Of a DNA stretch of 36,056 bases, positions 23,732 through 34,372 are shown one piece after another (the first letter of the stretch is position 1; each line of letters opens with the position of its first letter). The position numbers and the translations under genes were made by a program. The notes below the pieces were generated by a model. That model ran no database searches. It saw nothing but the letters and a program-made list of their open reading frames with translations, and was not told where the DNA came from. The stretch comes from CAYMJK01 sp043101635 (GTDB lineage: Bacteria; Planctomycetota; Phycisphaerae; Phycisphaerales; UBA1924), in assembly GCA_043101635.1 (NCBI GenBank), contig JBICIE010000251.1:1-36056 (forward strand), in the 5' to 3' direction.

Positions 23732-25200
23732 TCGCGAGGTATGTGATCCCGAGCATGATCTCACTCGTTATGTCGCTTCCCGCCCGTGCCGACGTCTACG
23801 TGGGCTCGCTCTCTGGCACCGGCAGCTTGAGCGTTGATGAACTCGTGGAAGCATCGCCAGGAGTGTGGCGAGTCGAGATTACAGTCGTCTCGGAGACCCA
23901 TGTGACGTTCCAGATCACCGCCGACCAGCAGGACGAGATCGAGTACATTAAGGTACGCGGCCGCGTCGATCCCGGCTCCTCCACGGCATCGGTCGCGATG
24001 ATGGTCACGGGCGAAGGCTCGGGCGCAGTCGTTCGCCTTGGCGAGATTGAGATGCTCGCCCCAGGCGCCGGATGGACCAAGGCAGATCTTGTCGTGTCTG
24101 CGTTTGTGGAGAAGGATAGTTTCGGGGCGCGCGGCAACATCGGCGTCGCCGGGTCCAGTCCAGGCGGCCGTATCGAAGCGAACCGCGACACTATCTTGCG
24201 CTGTGATGGTAATTTCACCGCAGAGGTCGAGATCATCGAAGGTCTCATCCAGACGCCTTACCTTGACTTCGTCACATCGCTGGAAGGCGACATCCTCAAC
24301 GACATAACGGTCGAAGGTGGCAATCTGAACGCGGTGCTTGCAAATGAAGGGCAGATCGGAACGTCATCCGATCTGATCTCAATAACTGCTGACGGCAGCA
24401 TTGGTCGCATTCGAGCTCGCGAAGGCATCTGGGCCAACATTGCCGTTGATGGCGACATCGGGCGAATCGAGACAACGGGGGCAGGCAGTGACTTCAATGG
24501 CTCGGCATCCGGCGCCAATCTCTCCGAGGTCGTGTCCGGCTTTGCTGACGTTGAGATCGTGCAAGATCTGAGCGCCGACCTGACCTTCGCAGGCGACGTC
24601 GCTGCGGATGTCAAGGTCGGCCGCTCACTCATGGGCGACATCGACATCGACGGCGATCTCGTTGACCAGATCTTCATCAACTGGGCCGATGACTCCGGCT
24701 CCTGGAGCGGTGACATTTTTGTCGGCGCCACCACCCTCTCCCCCAAGGGCGCCTACACGCAGACCGGCCTCGGCGGCGGCGCTGTCGGGCTCGTCCCCTT
24801 CGACCTGCACAAGCAGGACTGCGACCCCGCCTACTCCGGCTCGACCTGGCCGACGACCACGTCGAGCACGATCGAGATTGATCTCGTCCACTACGGGCCC
24901 ATCGCCCACGATGGCGCGGGCAAACCGTTCCAGGTCGAGAGAGTCGGCGGCAACCACTGCACCGGCAGCAACGGCAACTGCTTCGAGCAGGCAGCCAGCG
25001 ACGACACCGCCAACTGGACGCTGGAATCGATCTCCGGGCGCACGATGACCGTCAGCGGCTCACTGGAAGAGGACCACCACTATCACATCTTCCCGGTGCG
25101 CACGGGTTCGAACATGCTCAAGTGCGACGAACTCGGCGCGGGCGCCGGCGATGTGCCGGTAGTCGCCTTCACCTACGTGATCTACCGCGAGGCGCCCTGA
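23728..25200 (+). CDS. Exported beta-repeat protein, function unknown
   Basis: 490 aa from the ATG at 23728, which overlaps the previous stop (ATGA) and follows GAGGAGGAAACA. An earlier in-frame extension without RBS is not used. A signal peptide ends PARA (residue 21). Residues about 190-320 contain short repeated strands of the kind G-S-I-G-R-I / G-D-I-G-R-I / G-D-I-D-I-D-G-D-L, which suggest a solenoid of beta strands. The last ~160 residues form a different domain with several Cys (QDCDPAY, NHCTGSNGNCF, LKCDE) that I do not recognise. There is no PEP-CTERM tail. Codon use changes sharply near 24710. Tight coupling to the FGE-like gene suggests the two work together at the surface. Confidence 0.75.
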   Translation: MIARYVIPSMISLVMSLPARADVYVGSLSGTGSLSVDELVEASPGVWRVEITVVSETHVTFQITADQQDEIEYIKVRGRVDPGSSTASVAMMVTGEGSGAVVRLGEIEMLAPGAGWTKADLVVSAFVEKDSFGARGNIGVAGSSPGGRIEANRDTILRCDGNFTAEVEIIEGLIQTPYLDFVTSLEGDILNDITVEGGNLNAVLANEGQIGTSSDLISITADGSIGRIRAREGIWANIAVDGDIGRIETTGAGSDFNGSASGANLSEVVSGFADVEIVQDLSADLTFAGDVAADVKVGRSLMGDIDIDGDLVDQIFINWADDSGSWSGDIFVGATTLSPKGAYTQTGLGGGAVGLVPFDLHKQDCDPAYSGSTWPTTTSSTIEIDLVHYGPIAHDGAGKPFQVERVGGNHCTGSNGNCFEQAASDDTANWTLESISGRTMTVSGSLEEDHHYHIFPVRTGSNMLKCDELGAGAGDVPVVAFTYVIYREAP

Positions 25201-25417
25201 CCGCGCCTGACGATGGGGTTGCCAGCGCGTCCGGCGGCCAAGGCCATCTGGCGCAAATCGGGCATCTTTGGCGCCTCAGGCAACAGAAACGCGCTGCAAG
25301 TCGTTAGACTGCGCTGGGCGCGTACGGCGCCAGTTCGGTTCTCGGACCCCATTTCGGGGTGATGTCCCCCAAAAACCGCGCTCCGCGGCGCCCAAAGTGA
25401 CGATACACTAACTTCAG
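25201..25417 (+). promoter_or_regulatory. Region upstream of gspE with candidate promoter elements
   Basis: TAGACT at 25305-25310 sits in TCGTTAGACTGCG, nearly identical to the promoter-like CGGTTAGACTGCG upstream of the hydrolase gene (31180-31185), but here there is no good -35. A second candidate -10, TACACT (25404-25409), lies only 8 nt before the gspE ATG and would give a nearly leaderless mRNA, consistent with the missing RBS. A small CCCC-ATTTC-GGGG hairpin lies near 25346-25360. Confidence 0.3.
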
Positions 25418-27097
<1,680 letters not shown>

Positions 27098-27112
27098 TGT
27101 GCAGCACGCCCC

Positions 27113-27132
27113 GATGCCGGCTCTGCGGCATC
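27113..27132. terminator. Hairpin between convergent gspE and hrpA
   Basis: GATGCCG and CGGCATC form a perfect 7-bp stem with a 6-nt loop, 16 bp after the gspE stop and 22 bp before the hrpA stop. There is no clear T-run on either strand, so it is at best a weak, possibly shared terminator. Confidence 0.35.
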
Positions 27133-27154
27133 TGGGTTCTCCAGCCCGCCGGCC

Positions 27155-30100
27155 TCACAACGGAACCTCCACTTCATCCGGCCACTGGCCCCTCACCTCG
27201 TCCCACAGTCGCTCCATTCGCTTTCCCGACACGGGGCGAACCGTGCCGAGTTCCTGGGCAAACAGCGATACCCGCAGTTCCTCCACCATCCACCGATACT
27301 CCGAAAGCCCCGGGCTCGCCGCAAGCGCCCCCGGCGCCCGATCGATCAGCGCTGCCGCCCGGGCCCAGTGCGGGAGGATCTCCTGGGCGATCTCCAGGTC
27401 TCGGTCCGGGCCCGCCGCACGCAGCCGGTCGAGCCGGCGCCTGGCCGCCTCCAGATACCGCGGCAGGCGCGCCAGCCACTCGAGCGGCGTGGCGCTCAGG
27501 AAGCCCGGATAGAGAAGGCGCGAGAGCTGGGCGCGCAGGTCGCGCAGCGCCGGCGTCCACGCCTCGGGCAGCCGCTCGCCCAGGCGCAGGGCCAGTTCGT
27601 GCGACTGGCGCAGCGCGGGCGCCGCAAGCCCCACCGCCCGCTGCACATGCGCGTTGAAGTCGGCGAGCCCGAAGTCAACGCGCAGCCGGAACTCCTCCGC
27701 TGACTGCGGCAGCGCCTGCCCCTCCACGAACGTCAGCCCCGCGATGAGCGTGGCCAGGTCGCGCGCGCCATCGGCCCCGCCGGCCACGACTTTGTAGATC
27801 GGCAGCAGTGACTCGACCTGCGGCACGGCCAGCGCCATCTGGCGCAGATCCCGGCGGGCCGCGATCTCGAACAGGCGGCGCACGCCTGCGCGCGTGCCAG
27901 CGTCCGCCGCGGCCCGCGTCTCGAACAGGCGCAGGGTCACCGAGTCCCCGGCGTCCTCGAGCCCGGGATACGCGGTGATGGTGGCGCCGCCACGCTGCGC
28001 GGTCGCCTCCGCGGGCAATTCCCCGAAGTCCCACGAGCGGACGCCGCTGCGCCCCCACTGCTCGCCGGCGCCGCGCACAGCCCGCCGGGCCTCATCGGCC
28101 AGGCGGCGCTTCAGCTCCCCGACATCGCGTCCCTCGCCAAGCGTCCGTCCGGCGGCGTCCACGATGCGCACATTCAGGCGCAGATGCTCCGGCAAGTCCT
28201 GCGGCCGCCAGGCGTCGAGCGGGATCGACGCCCCGGTCGTCCGCCCGACATGCTCGCTCAGCGCCTCCAGCAGCGACCGGTCATCGCGCTGCCCATGCTC
28301 GGCCGCAAACGCCTTTGCGCACGCCGCGGCGTCGATGTTGCGTCGCAACTGCTTCGGCAGCAGCCGGAGCAGTTCCCGCGCCTTCTCCTCGACCAGTCCC
28401 GGCACGAGCCACTGGGTATCCGCCTCGCGCAGTTGCGGCAGGGCTTCCAGCGGCGCCACGGCCGTCACGCCGTCATCCGGCGCTGCCGGATCGAACCGGT
28501 ATCGCAGCTTCGCCTCGGTCCCGGCCAGCGGCATCCGTCCCGGATAGCGATCGGGCGTGATGTCGGAGGCGTCGCCAGCGAGCAGGTCCTCGCTGCGCAT
28601 GAACAGGACCCGGGGATTCTCCCGCTCCGCCGCCTTCCTCCACTTTGCGAGCGCGCGGGCGCTGTGCACCTCCGGCCCGATCCGCCGGTCGTAGAACCCG
28701 AACCGCGCCGAAGCGTCGGCCACGATGTCGTGCCGCCTGGCCTTGTCTTCCAGCCGGCTCAGGCGCGCCAGCAGCTTGCGGTTGTGGTCGAGGAACGGCG
28801 CCTGGACATCCAGATCGTCTTCCACCAGCGCTTCATGGATGAAGATCTCGCGCGCCCTGGCCGGATCGATGGGCCCGTAATTCACCGGGCGCGCGGCGCT
28901 GATCTCCAGTTGCCCGAGCGTCACCCGCTCGTTGGCGATCACGCGTCCGCTGGCGCGATCCCAGCGCGGGTCGCTGTGCTCGCGCCTGATCAGATGGGCT
29001 GCGACCTCCTCAAGCCACTGCGGCTGAATCCGCGCGACCGTGCGTGCCCACAGGCGCGTCGTGCGCACCTGCTCGGCGCTGACGATCCACCTGGGCCGCT
29101 TGCCTGCGAGGGCCGAGCCGGGCCAGATGGCGATGCCCCCGCCGCGGACGCCCTGGTACTGGGCGCCCGGGGCCTCGCCCCGCTCGTCCAGCCGCGCCGC
29201 ATGGCTGATCAGTCCGGTCAGAAGCGCCCGGTGCACGGCGTCCTCCGGCGCCGGCTCGTGGTTGATGTGCAGCTTCATCTCCACCGCCATGCCGCGGAGC
29301 TGGCGCTGGATGTCCTGCCACTCGCGCAGGCGCATGAAGTGCAGGAAGTTGGCCTGGCAGAGCTTGCGCAGGCGGCTGCCGCTGAGGGCCTCCTGCTGCT
29401 CGTGGAAGAAGCGCCAGAGGTTGAGCAGGGTGAGGAAGTCGCTGGACTCATGGGCGAAGCGCCGGTGGGCCTCATCGGCCTGCTGCGCCTTCTCGTGCGG
29501 GCGCTCACGCGGATCCTGCACGCTGAGGGCCGCGGCGATGATGAGCACCTCGTCGAGGCAGGCGAGTTCGGCGCCGGCGAGGATCATGCGTCCGATGCGC
29601 GGATCGACGGGCAGCCGGGCCAGCCGCTGGCCGATCTCGGTCAGTTCGTCGCGGTCATCGAGAGCCCCCAGTTCGCGCAGCGTCTCGTAGCCATCACGGA
29701 TCAGCCGCCGGTCCGGCGGATCGACGAACGGGAAACTCTCCACCGCGCCGAGGCGCAGCGCCCGCATCTGCAGGATCACGCTCGCGAGGTTCGACCTGCT
29801 GATCTCCGGATCCGTGAAGACCGGCCGCTGCTCGAAGTCCTCCTGGCTGTACAGGCGCACGCACACACCGGGCCCGATGCGCCCGCACCGCCCGGCCCGC
29901 TGCTGGGCGGAAGCCTGCGAGACCGCCTCGACCGGCAGGTGCTGGACCTTGGTACGGGCGCTGTAGCGGCTGATGCGAGCGAGGCCGGTGTCCACGACGC
30001 TGCGCACGCCCGGAACGGTCACGCTGGTTTCGGCGACGTTGGTCGCCAGCACGATGCGTCCGGCGCCGGCGCCCTTGAAGATGCGCTCCTGCTCGGTGAT

Positions 30101-31120
30101 CGACAGGCGCCCGTACAGCGGCAGGAGTTTCGCGCGGTCCCAGCCCCGGTCGGCCAGCGATTTGATCGTCTCGCGAATCTCGCGCTCCCCGGGCAGGAAC
30201 ACCAGCGTGTCACCCGGCGCCTCGTGCTGGGCTTCGCGGATCGCCAGATCGATCGCCTCATCCAGCGGCAGGTCGTCGGCCGCGAACTCGCCCTCGGGCG
30301 GGCGGTAACGGATGTCGATGGGATAGCCGCGGCCGGAGACCTCGATGATCGGCGCCGGGCGGCCGCCCTCGGCGAAGTGCTCGGCGAAGCGCTGGGGCTC
30401 GATGGTCGCGGAGGTGATGACGAGCCGCAGATCCGGCCGCCGGTCGAGCAGCCCGCGCAGATAGCCGAGCAGGAAGTCGATGTTCAAGCTGCGCTCGTGC
30501 GCCTCGTCGATGATCAGCGCGTCGTACGCCAGCAGGTCGCGGTCCCGCTGGGTCTCAGCCAGCAGGATGCCATCGGTCATCAGCTTGATCAGGGTCTCGG
30601 GGCTGGTGCGGTCGCCGAAGCGCACCTTGAAGCCCACCTCGCGCCCGAGGGGGGCGCGCAGCTCCGACGCGATGCGCCCCGCTACCGTTCGCGCTGCGAT
30701 CCGGCGCGGCTGGGTGTGCCCGATCGTCCCGGCCACGCCGAAGCCGGCCTCCAGCAGCATCTTGGGGAGCTGGGTCGTCTTGCCCGAGCCGGTCTCGCCG
30801 CAGACCACGACCACTCGTCTGTCGGCGACAGCCCGCAGGATCTCCTCCCTGCGGGCCGTGATGGGCAGATCTGGCGGGTAGGTGACCGCGGGGCGCGTGG
30901 TGGCCCGGCGCTGGGCCTGGGCGATCGATTGGCGCAGCTCGGCCTGAAACCGCGCCGGGTCGAGTTGCCGCGGCGGGCCGCGACGCCGCCGGCGCCGGCC
31001 GGGCTCGATCGAACGGGCCTCGCCGGAGGCCAGCCGCTGGGCCTGGGCCCGCAGGTGCGGCCGGTCTCGCAGCATCGCTCGTCCGATCAGCCCCTCGAGT
31101 TGGCGCGGCAACTGATCCAT
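27155..31120 (-). CDS. hrpA: HrpA-type DEAH-box ATP-dependent RNA helicase
   Basis: 1321 aa, close to the ~1300 aa of E. coli HrpA and collinear with it. Motif I is GETGSGKTT (108-116); motif Ia lies in HTQPRRIAARTVA; motif II is DEAH (205-208) within IIDEAHERSLNIDFLLGYL; SAT (motif III) is in VITSATIEPQRF. The second RecA domain has ATNVAETSVTVPG and QRAGRCGRIGPG. A long C-terminal HrpA region follows. Family role: ATP-driven unwinding or remodelling of RNA, including mRNA and stalled ribosomes. A run of six Arg (42-47) near the N-terminus may add RNA affinity. It is monocistronic here, convergent with gspE and divergent from the hydrolase gene. Confidence 0.95.
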   Translation of the reverse strand: MDQLPRQLEGLIGRAMLRDRPHLRAQAQRLASGEARSIEPGRRRRRRGPPRQLDPARFQAELRQSIAQAQRRATTRPAVTYPPDLPITARREEILRAVADRRVVVVCGETGSGKTTQLPKMLLEAGFGVAGTIGHTQPRRIAARTVAGRIASELRAPLGREVGFKVRFGDRTSPETLIKLMTDGILLAETQRDRDLLAYDALIIDEAHERSLNIDFLLGYLRGLLDRRPDLRLVITSATIEPQRFAEHFAEGGRPAPIIEVSGRGYPIDIRYRPPEGEFAADDLPLDEAIDLAIREAQHEAPGDTLVFLPGEREIRETIKSLADRGWDRAKLLPLYGRLSITEQERIFKGAGAGRIVLATNVAETSVTVPGVRSVVDTGLARISRYSARTKVQHLPVEAVSQASAQQRAGRCGRIGPGVCVRLYSQEDFEQRPVFTDPEISRSNLASVILQMRALRLGAVESFPFVDPPDRRLIRDGYETLRELGALDDRDELTEIGQRLARLPVDPRIGRMILAGAELACLDEVLIIAAALSVQDPRERPHEKAQQADEAHRRFAHESSDFLTLLNLWRFFHEQQEALSGSRLRKLCQANFLHFMRLREWQDIQRQLRGMAVEMKLHINHEPAPEDAVHRALLTGLISHAARLDERGEAPGAQYQGVRGGGIAIWPGSALAGKRPRWIVSAEQVRTTRLWARTVARIQPQWLEEVAAHLIRREHSDPRWDRASGRVIANERVTLGQLEISAARPVNYGPIDPARAREIFIHEALVEDDLDVQAPFLDHNRKLLARLSRLEDKARRHDIVADASARFGFYDRRIGPEVHSARALAKWRKAAERENPRVLFMRSEDLLAGDASDITPDRYPGRMPLAGTEAKLRYRFDPAAPDDGVTAVAPLEALPQLREADTQWLVPGLVEEKARELLRLLPKQLRRNIDAAACAKAFAAEHGQRDDRSLLEALSEHVGRTTGASIPLDAWRPQDLPEHLRLNVRIVDAAGRTLGEGRDVGELKRRLADEARRAVRGAGEQWGRSGVRSWDFGELPAEATAQRGGATITAYPGLEDAGDSVTLRLFETRAAADAGTRAGVRRLFEIAARRDLRQMALAVPQVESLLPIYKVVAGGADGARDLATLIAGLTFVEGQALPQSAEEFRLRVDFGLADFNAHVQRAVGLAAPALRQSHELALRLGERLPEAWTPALRDLRAQLSRLLYPGFLSATPLEWLARLPRYLEAARRRLDRLRAAGPDRDLEIAQEILPHWARAAALIDRAPGALAASPGLSEYRWMVEELRVSLFAQELGTVRPVSGKRMERLWDEVRGQWPDEVEVPL

Positions 31121-31156
31121 GTTCTCGGAACCGGGTCGAATCCTCGAGCAACGCCC

Positions 31157-31185
31157 CTGACAACCCGGCGACTTCCGGTTAGACT
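31157..31185 (+). promoter_or_regulatory. Candidate sigma-70-type promoter for the exported hydrolase
   Basis: CTGACA (31157-31162) and TAGACT (31180-31185) are separated by exactly 17 bp in the 144-bp gap between the divergent hrpA and hydrolase genes. The -35 is 5 of 6 to consensus; the -10 is 4 of 6. The ATG at 31265 has GGAGGGAA upstream (about 31253-31260). Confidence 0.5.
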
Positions 31186-31264
31186 GCGGGCGGCGCCGGA
31201 TTGGTAGCGTCGTGCGCCACGCCGATCAAACTGCAAACGGGATCGAGACCCCGGAGGGAAGATC

Positions 31265-34045
31265 ATGCGAGAGAGAATCGCCGCGCTGGCCATCTCGGCC
31301 GGCCTGCTGACCACTGCCGCCACTGCCCAGACCTGCTATCCGGATTGCGACGGGTCCGGGAGCCTGGACTTCTTCGATTTCCTGTGTTTCCAGAACGCGT
31401 TCGCAACGGGTGATCCGTACGCCGATTGCGACGGCTCCGGCGCGCTCGACTTCTTCGACTTCCTGTGTTTTCAGAACGAGTTCGCCGCGGGCTGCCCGGT
31501 CGACGACATCATCCGCACCGAGATCGCGGGCAACCCCCTCGGCGTCTATCCCTTCTTCGAGTACGTCGATGTGTTCAACGTCGGCTCCTCGGCCCGGCTC
31601 GCGGTCGATCCGACGCTGGTCACCGCCATCGCCGGCGGCGCCTCGGCGGACGTGTATGTCGTCGCCAACAAGACCGAGGCGCAGTGGGATGTGGATCCGT
31701 CGCTCACGGATGTCCGCGGCGCCCCGCAGGCCGTCAGCTTCCCCGGCGGCGCCACGGTGCAGGCCAACACCTTCGCCATCAGCGGCTCGGCCTCGCTGGG
31801 CGCGGGAACGGGCACGGACATCGCCGGCGCCTACGACCTGATCGTCGATCTCGATGGCGACGGGGCCTTGTCCTCCGGTGACCTCATCGACGGTCGCGGC
31901 GACGAGGGCGGCCTGTACATCATGAAGGACCTGACCACGCTGGGCCCGCTGGCGACCGCGCCGGCGCTTGACTACGCCGTGAGCTGGCCGGGGATCGTCG
32001 CCACGCGCAACCGCCAGATCACGGTGTACCCCGCCGACATCGCCAGCATGGGCGAACTGCCGGTGGTGGTGCTGAGTCACGGCAACGGCCATCAGTACAT
32101 CTGGTATGACTTCCTCCAGCAGCATCTGGCGTCGCACGGCTACATCGTCATGTGCAACCAGAACGACACCGTCCCGGGCATCGAGACGGCGTCGACGACG
32201 ACCTACCTGCACACCGACGCGTTCCTCGGATCGCTGGACACCATCGGCGGCGGCGTGCTGCAGGGGCACGTCGACAGCAGCCGCATCATGTGGATCGGCC
32301 ACAGCCGCGGCGGCGAGGGCGTGGCCCGGGCCTACACCCGCGTGCGCGACGGGCTGGTCTCGACGGTGAACTACGACGCCGACGATGTGATCGCCGTCAG
32401 CAGCATCGCGCCGAACAACTCGCTCGGCGCCGGGCAGACCGAGCCGGGGCTGGTGAACTACCACCTGCTGTGGGGCTCGGCCGATGGCGACATCAGTGGA
32501 GCGCCCTCCGGCGGCGTGCACTCGTTTGCCATCTACGACCGCACCGAGGGCAACAAGCACTCGACCTACGTCCACGGCGCCGATCACAACGACTTCAACT
32601 GCTGCGGTTTCGATGACTTCACGGGGCCACCCGGCACGGCGATCGGGCGGCCGGAGGCCCAGCAGGTGATGAAGGCCGCGTATCTCGCGATGGCGGAGCG
32701 TTATATCAAGCGCGGCAAGTTCGCCGAGGAGATGTTCTGGCGCCAGTACGAGAACATCCGGCCCATCGGCGTGCAGCAGACGACCACGGTTGTCAACGAG
32801 TTCCGTGAGTCGACCGACAGCGACGACTTCTTCATCGATGACTTCCAGAGCGAGCCGGCGCTGAATCGCAGCAGTTCCGGCGGCGCGGTTGCCCTCAGTG
32901 TTTCCAATGCCGCGGAGGTCCTCCAGACCGACACCGACGGCGCCTATACGTGGACCGGCAGCCAGCCCTCCAACGGCATGAGCCGGGCCACCGGCGGCGA
33001 TGATTCGCAGGGGCTGGTGTTCGACTACACCGCCGACAGCTTCATCGAGTTCGAGGTGATCGCGCCGGAGCGCGACTTCACCGATGACAGCCACCTCAGC
33101 TTCCGGGCCTGCCAGGGCACGCGCCATCCACAGACGGCAGCCCGCCTTGGCGATCTGACGTTCACCGTCTCGCTGCGCGATGGCTCGGGAACCACGAGTT
33201 CGATCAGCATCGGCGCGTTCGGCGGCGGCATCGAGGAGCCGTACCAGCGCACCGGCTCGGGCACGGGCGCCGGGTGGCAGAACGAGTACGAGACCATCCG
33301 CATCCGGCTGGATGACTTCCGCGCCAACGGCAGCGGGCTGGACCTGTCCGATGTCGTCGCGGTGCGCTTCGACTTCGGGCCATCCTTCGGTGACGCCCAG
33401 GGCCGGCTCGGCCTCGATGACATCCAGGTGGTCAACGGGCGCCTGCCGCTCGGGATCGCGTTCGAGGTTCCGGGTCTGTTGCCCGAGATCATCGCGCCGG
33501 GAGCGACGACAACGCTGACCCTCGAGATCAAGGCGAAGGAGGGCGAGGCGCTGGTCGCCGGCAGCCCGACGCTGGTCTACCGCTTCGATGGCGGCGCCTT
33601 CAACCGTATCAGCATGACCGATCTCGGCGATGACCTGTACGAGGTCGATCTGCCGGCCGCCGCCTGCGGCGATGCGCCCGAGTTCTACTTCGAGGCCGAG
33701 GGCACGGTCAGCGGCGTCGAGACCTTCCCGGCGACGGCGCCCGCTGACGTCTTCACCGCCGTGGTCGCCAATCGCACCGACATCGTCAAGCTCGACTTCG
33801 AGACGGCAGTCGGCTGGACGGTCGAGAACATCGACCTGCTCGATGGCGCATGGGACCGCGGCGTGCCGGCGAGCTGGGGGCGCGGGGATCCGCCTGCCGA
33901 CTTCGACGGCTCGGGCCAGTGCTTCCTGACCGACAACGACACCACGCAGTCGAACTCGGATGTCGATGGCGGCCCGACGCGCCTGATCAGCCCGGTGTAC
34001 GACCTGTCTGGCGCCAGCGAGCCGTTCCTGACCTACGCCCGCTGA
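31265..34045 (+). CDS. Exported alpha/beta hydrolase with N-terminal dockerin-like loops, cut by an in-frame TGA
   Basis: 926 aa to the TGA at 34043-34045. A signal peptide ends TAATAQ (about 22). Two 27-residue repeats follow, each with a 12-residue EF-hand-like loop (D-x-D-x-S-G-x-L-D-x-x-D at 27-38 and 54-65) and an LCFQN-(A/E)-F helix. This is dockerin-like and Ca-binding in style but at the N-terminus. Residues about 240-480 form an alpha/beta hydrolase: VVVLSHGNGHQYIWYDFL, nucleophile elbow G-H-S-R-G with Ser347, and His437 or His441 in HGADHNDF. Residues 540-926 are beta-sandwich regions. The reading frame continues past the TGA to TAA at 34294 with protein-like sequence, so the ancestral protein was 1009 residues long. 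Substrate unknown; an ester is plausible. Confidence 0.82.
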   Translation: MRERIAALAISAGLLTTAATAQTCYPDCDGSGSLDFFDFLCFQNAFATGDPYADCDGSGALDFFDFLCFQNEFAAGCPVDDIIRTEIAGNPLGVYPFFEYVDVFNVGSSARLAVDPTLVTAIAGGASADVYVVANKTEAQWDVDPSLTDVRGAPQAVSFPGGATVQANTFAISGSASLGAGTGTDIAGAYDLIVDLDGDGALSSGDLIDGRGDEGGLYIMKDLTTLGPLATAPALDYAVSWPGIVATRNRQITVYPADIASMGELPVVVLSHGNGHQYIWYDFLQQHLASHGYIVMCNQNDTVPGIETASTTTYLHTDAFLGSLDTIGGGVLQGHVDSSRIMWIGHSRGGEGVARAYTRVRDGLVSTVNYDADDVIAVSSIAPNNSLGAGQTEPGLVNYHLLWGSADGDISGAPSGGVHSFAIYDRTEGNKHSTYVHGADHNDFNCCGFDDFTGPPGTAIGRPEAQQVMKAAYLAMAERYIKRGKFAEEMFWRQYENIRPIGVQQTTTVVNEFRESTDSDDFFIDDFQSEPALNRSSSGGAVALSVSNAAEVLQTDTDGAYTWTGSQPSNGMSRATGGDDSQGLVFDYTADSFIEFEVIAPERDFTDDSHLSFRACQGTRHPQTAARLGDLTFTVSLRDGSGTTSSISIGAFGGGIEEPYQRTGSGTGAGWQNEYETIRIRLDDFRANGSGLDLSDVVAVRFDFGPSFGDAQGRLGLDDIQVVNGRLPLGIAFEVPGLLPEIIAPGATTTLTLEIKAKEGEALVAGSPTLVYRFDGGAFNRISMTDLGDDLYEVDLPAAACGDAPEFYFEAEGTVSGVETFPATAPADVFTAVVANRTDIVKLDFETAVGWTVENIDLLDGAWDRGVPASWGRGDPPADFDGSGQCFLTDNDTTQSNSDVDGGPTRLISPVYDLSGASEPFLTYAR

Positions 34046-34294
34046 TTCACCAACGACGACCTCGACATCGACCGTATGGATGTGCACGTGTCCAATGACG
34101 GCGGGCTGAGCTGGACGCTGATCGAGAGCACCGGGCACACGACCGGCTGGAACGTGCTGACGTGGCGGATCGAGGACTTCCTGCCGCTGACGAGCCAGAT
34201 GCGCTTCCGCTTCAGTTGCACCGACAACCCCAACGACTCGGTGACCGAAGGCGGGCTGGATGCGTTTGCGATCTTCGAGCTGAGCTGCCCGTAA
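34046..34294 (+). pseudogene. In-frame C-terminal remainder of the hydrolase, after the TGA
   Basis: The frame continues FTNDDLDIDRMDVHVSNDGG..., a beta-sandwich end with the common SNDGG-x-SW turn, and finishes at TAA 34292-34294. The junction reads L-T-Y-A-R-(TGA)-F-T-N-D; TGA for TGG (Trp) is a single-base change. No RBS supports independent translation from the ATG at 34076. Either the protein is truncated, or the TGA is a sequence or assembly error. Confidence 0.75.
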
Positions 34295-34335
34295 GACGCG
34301 GTGGCCTGAGGCCGAGAATTGAGCGACCAGTCCCA

Positions 34336-34364
34336 AGCCCCGGCCTCGCGCCGGGGCTTTTCTT
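34336..34364 (+). terminator. Intrinsic terminator of the hydrolase gene
   Basis: The stem AGCCCCGGC / GCCGGGGCT (9 bp) with a 5-nt loop CTCGC is followed by TTTCTT. It lies 41 bp after the TAA and has the T-run only in the plus direction. Its position after the TAA at 34294, not after the TGA, fits the longer gene. Confidence 0.85.
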
Positions 34365-34372
34365 GTGCGCCG

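Noticed and set aside
28184..31207. 1007-codon plus-strand frame over hrpA
   Set aside because: Antisense shadow. The minus strand encodes all HrpA motifs in order.
34043..34045. TGA as selenocysteine or as a recoded Trp codon
   Set aside because: No convincing SECIS hairpin directly downstream, no reason for Sec in this domain, and TGA is used as a normal stop in many genes here, including the ATGA overlaps. A point mutation or error is simpler.
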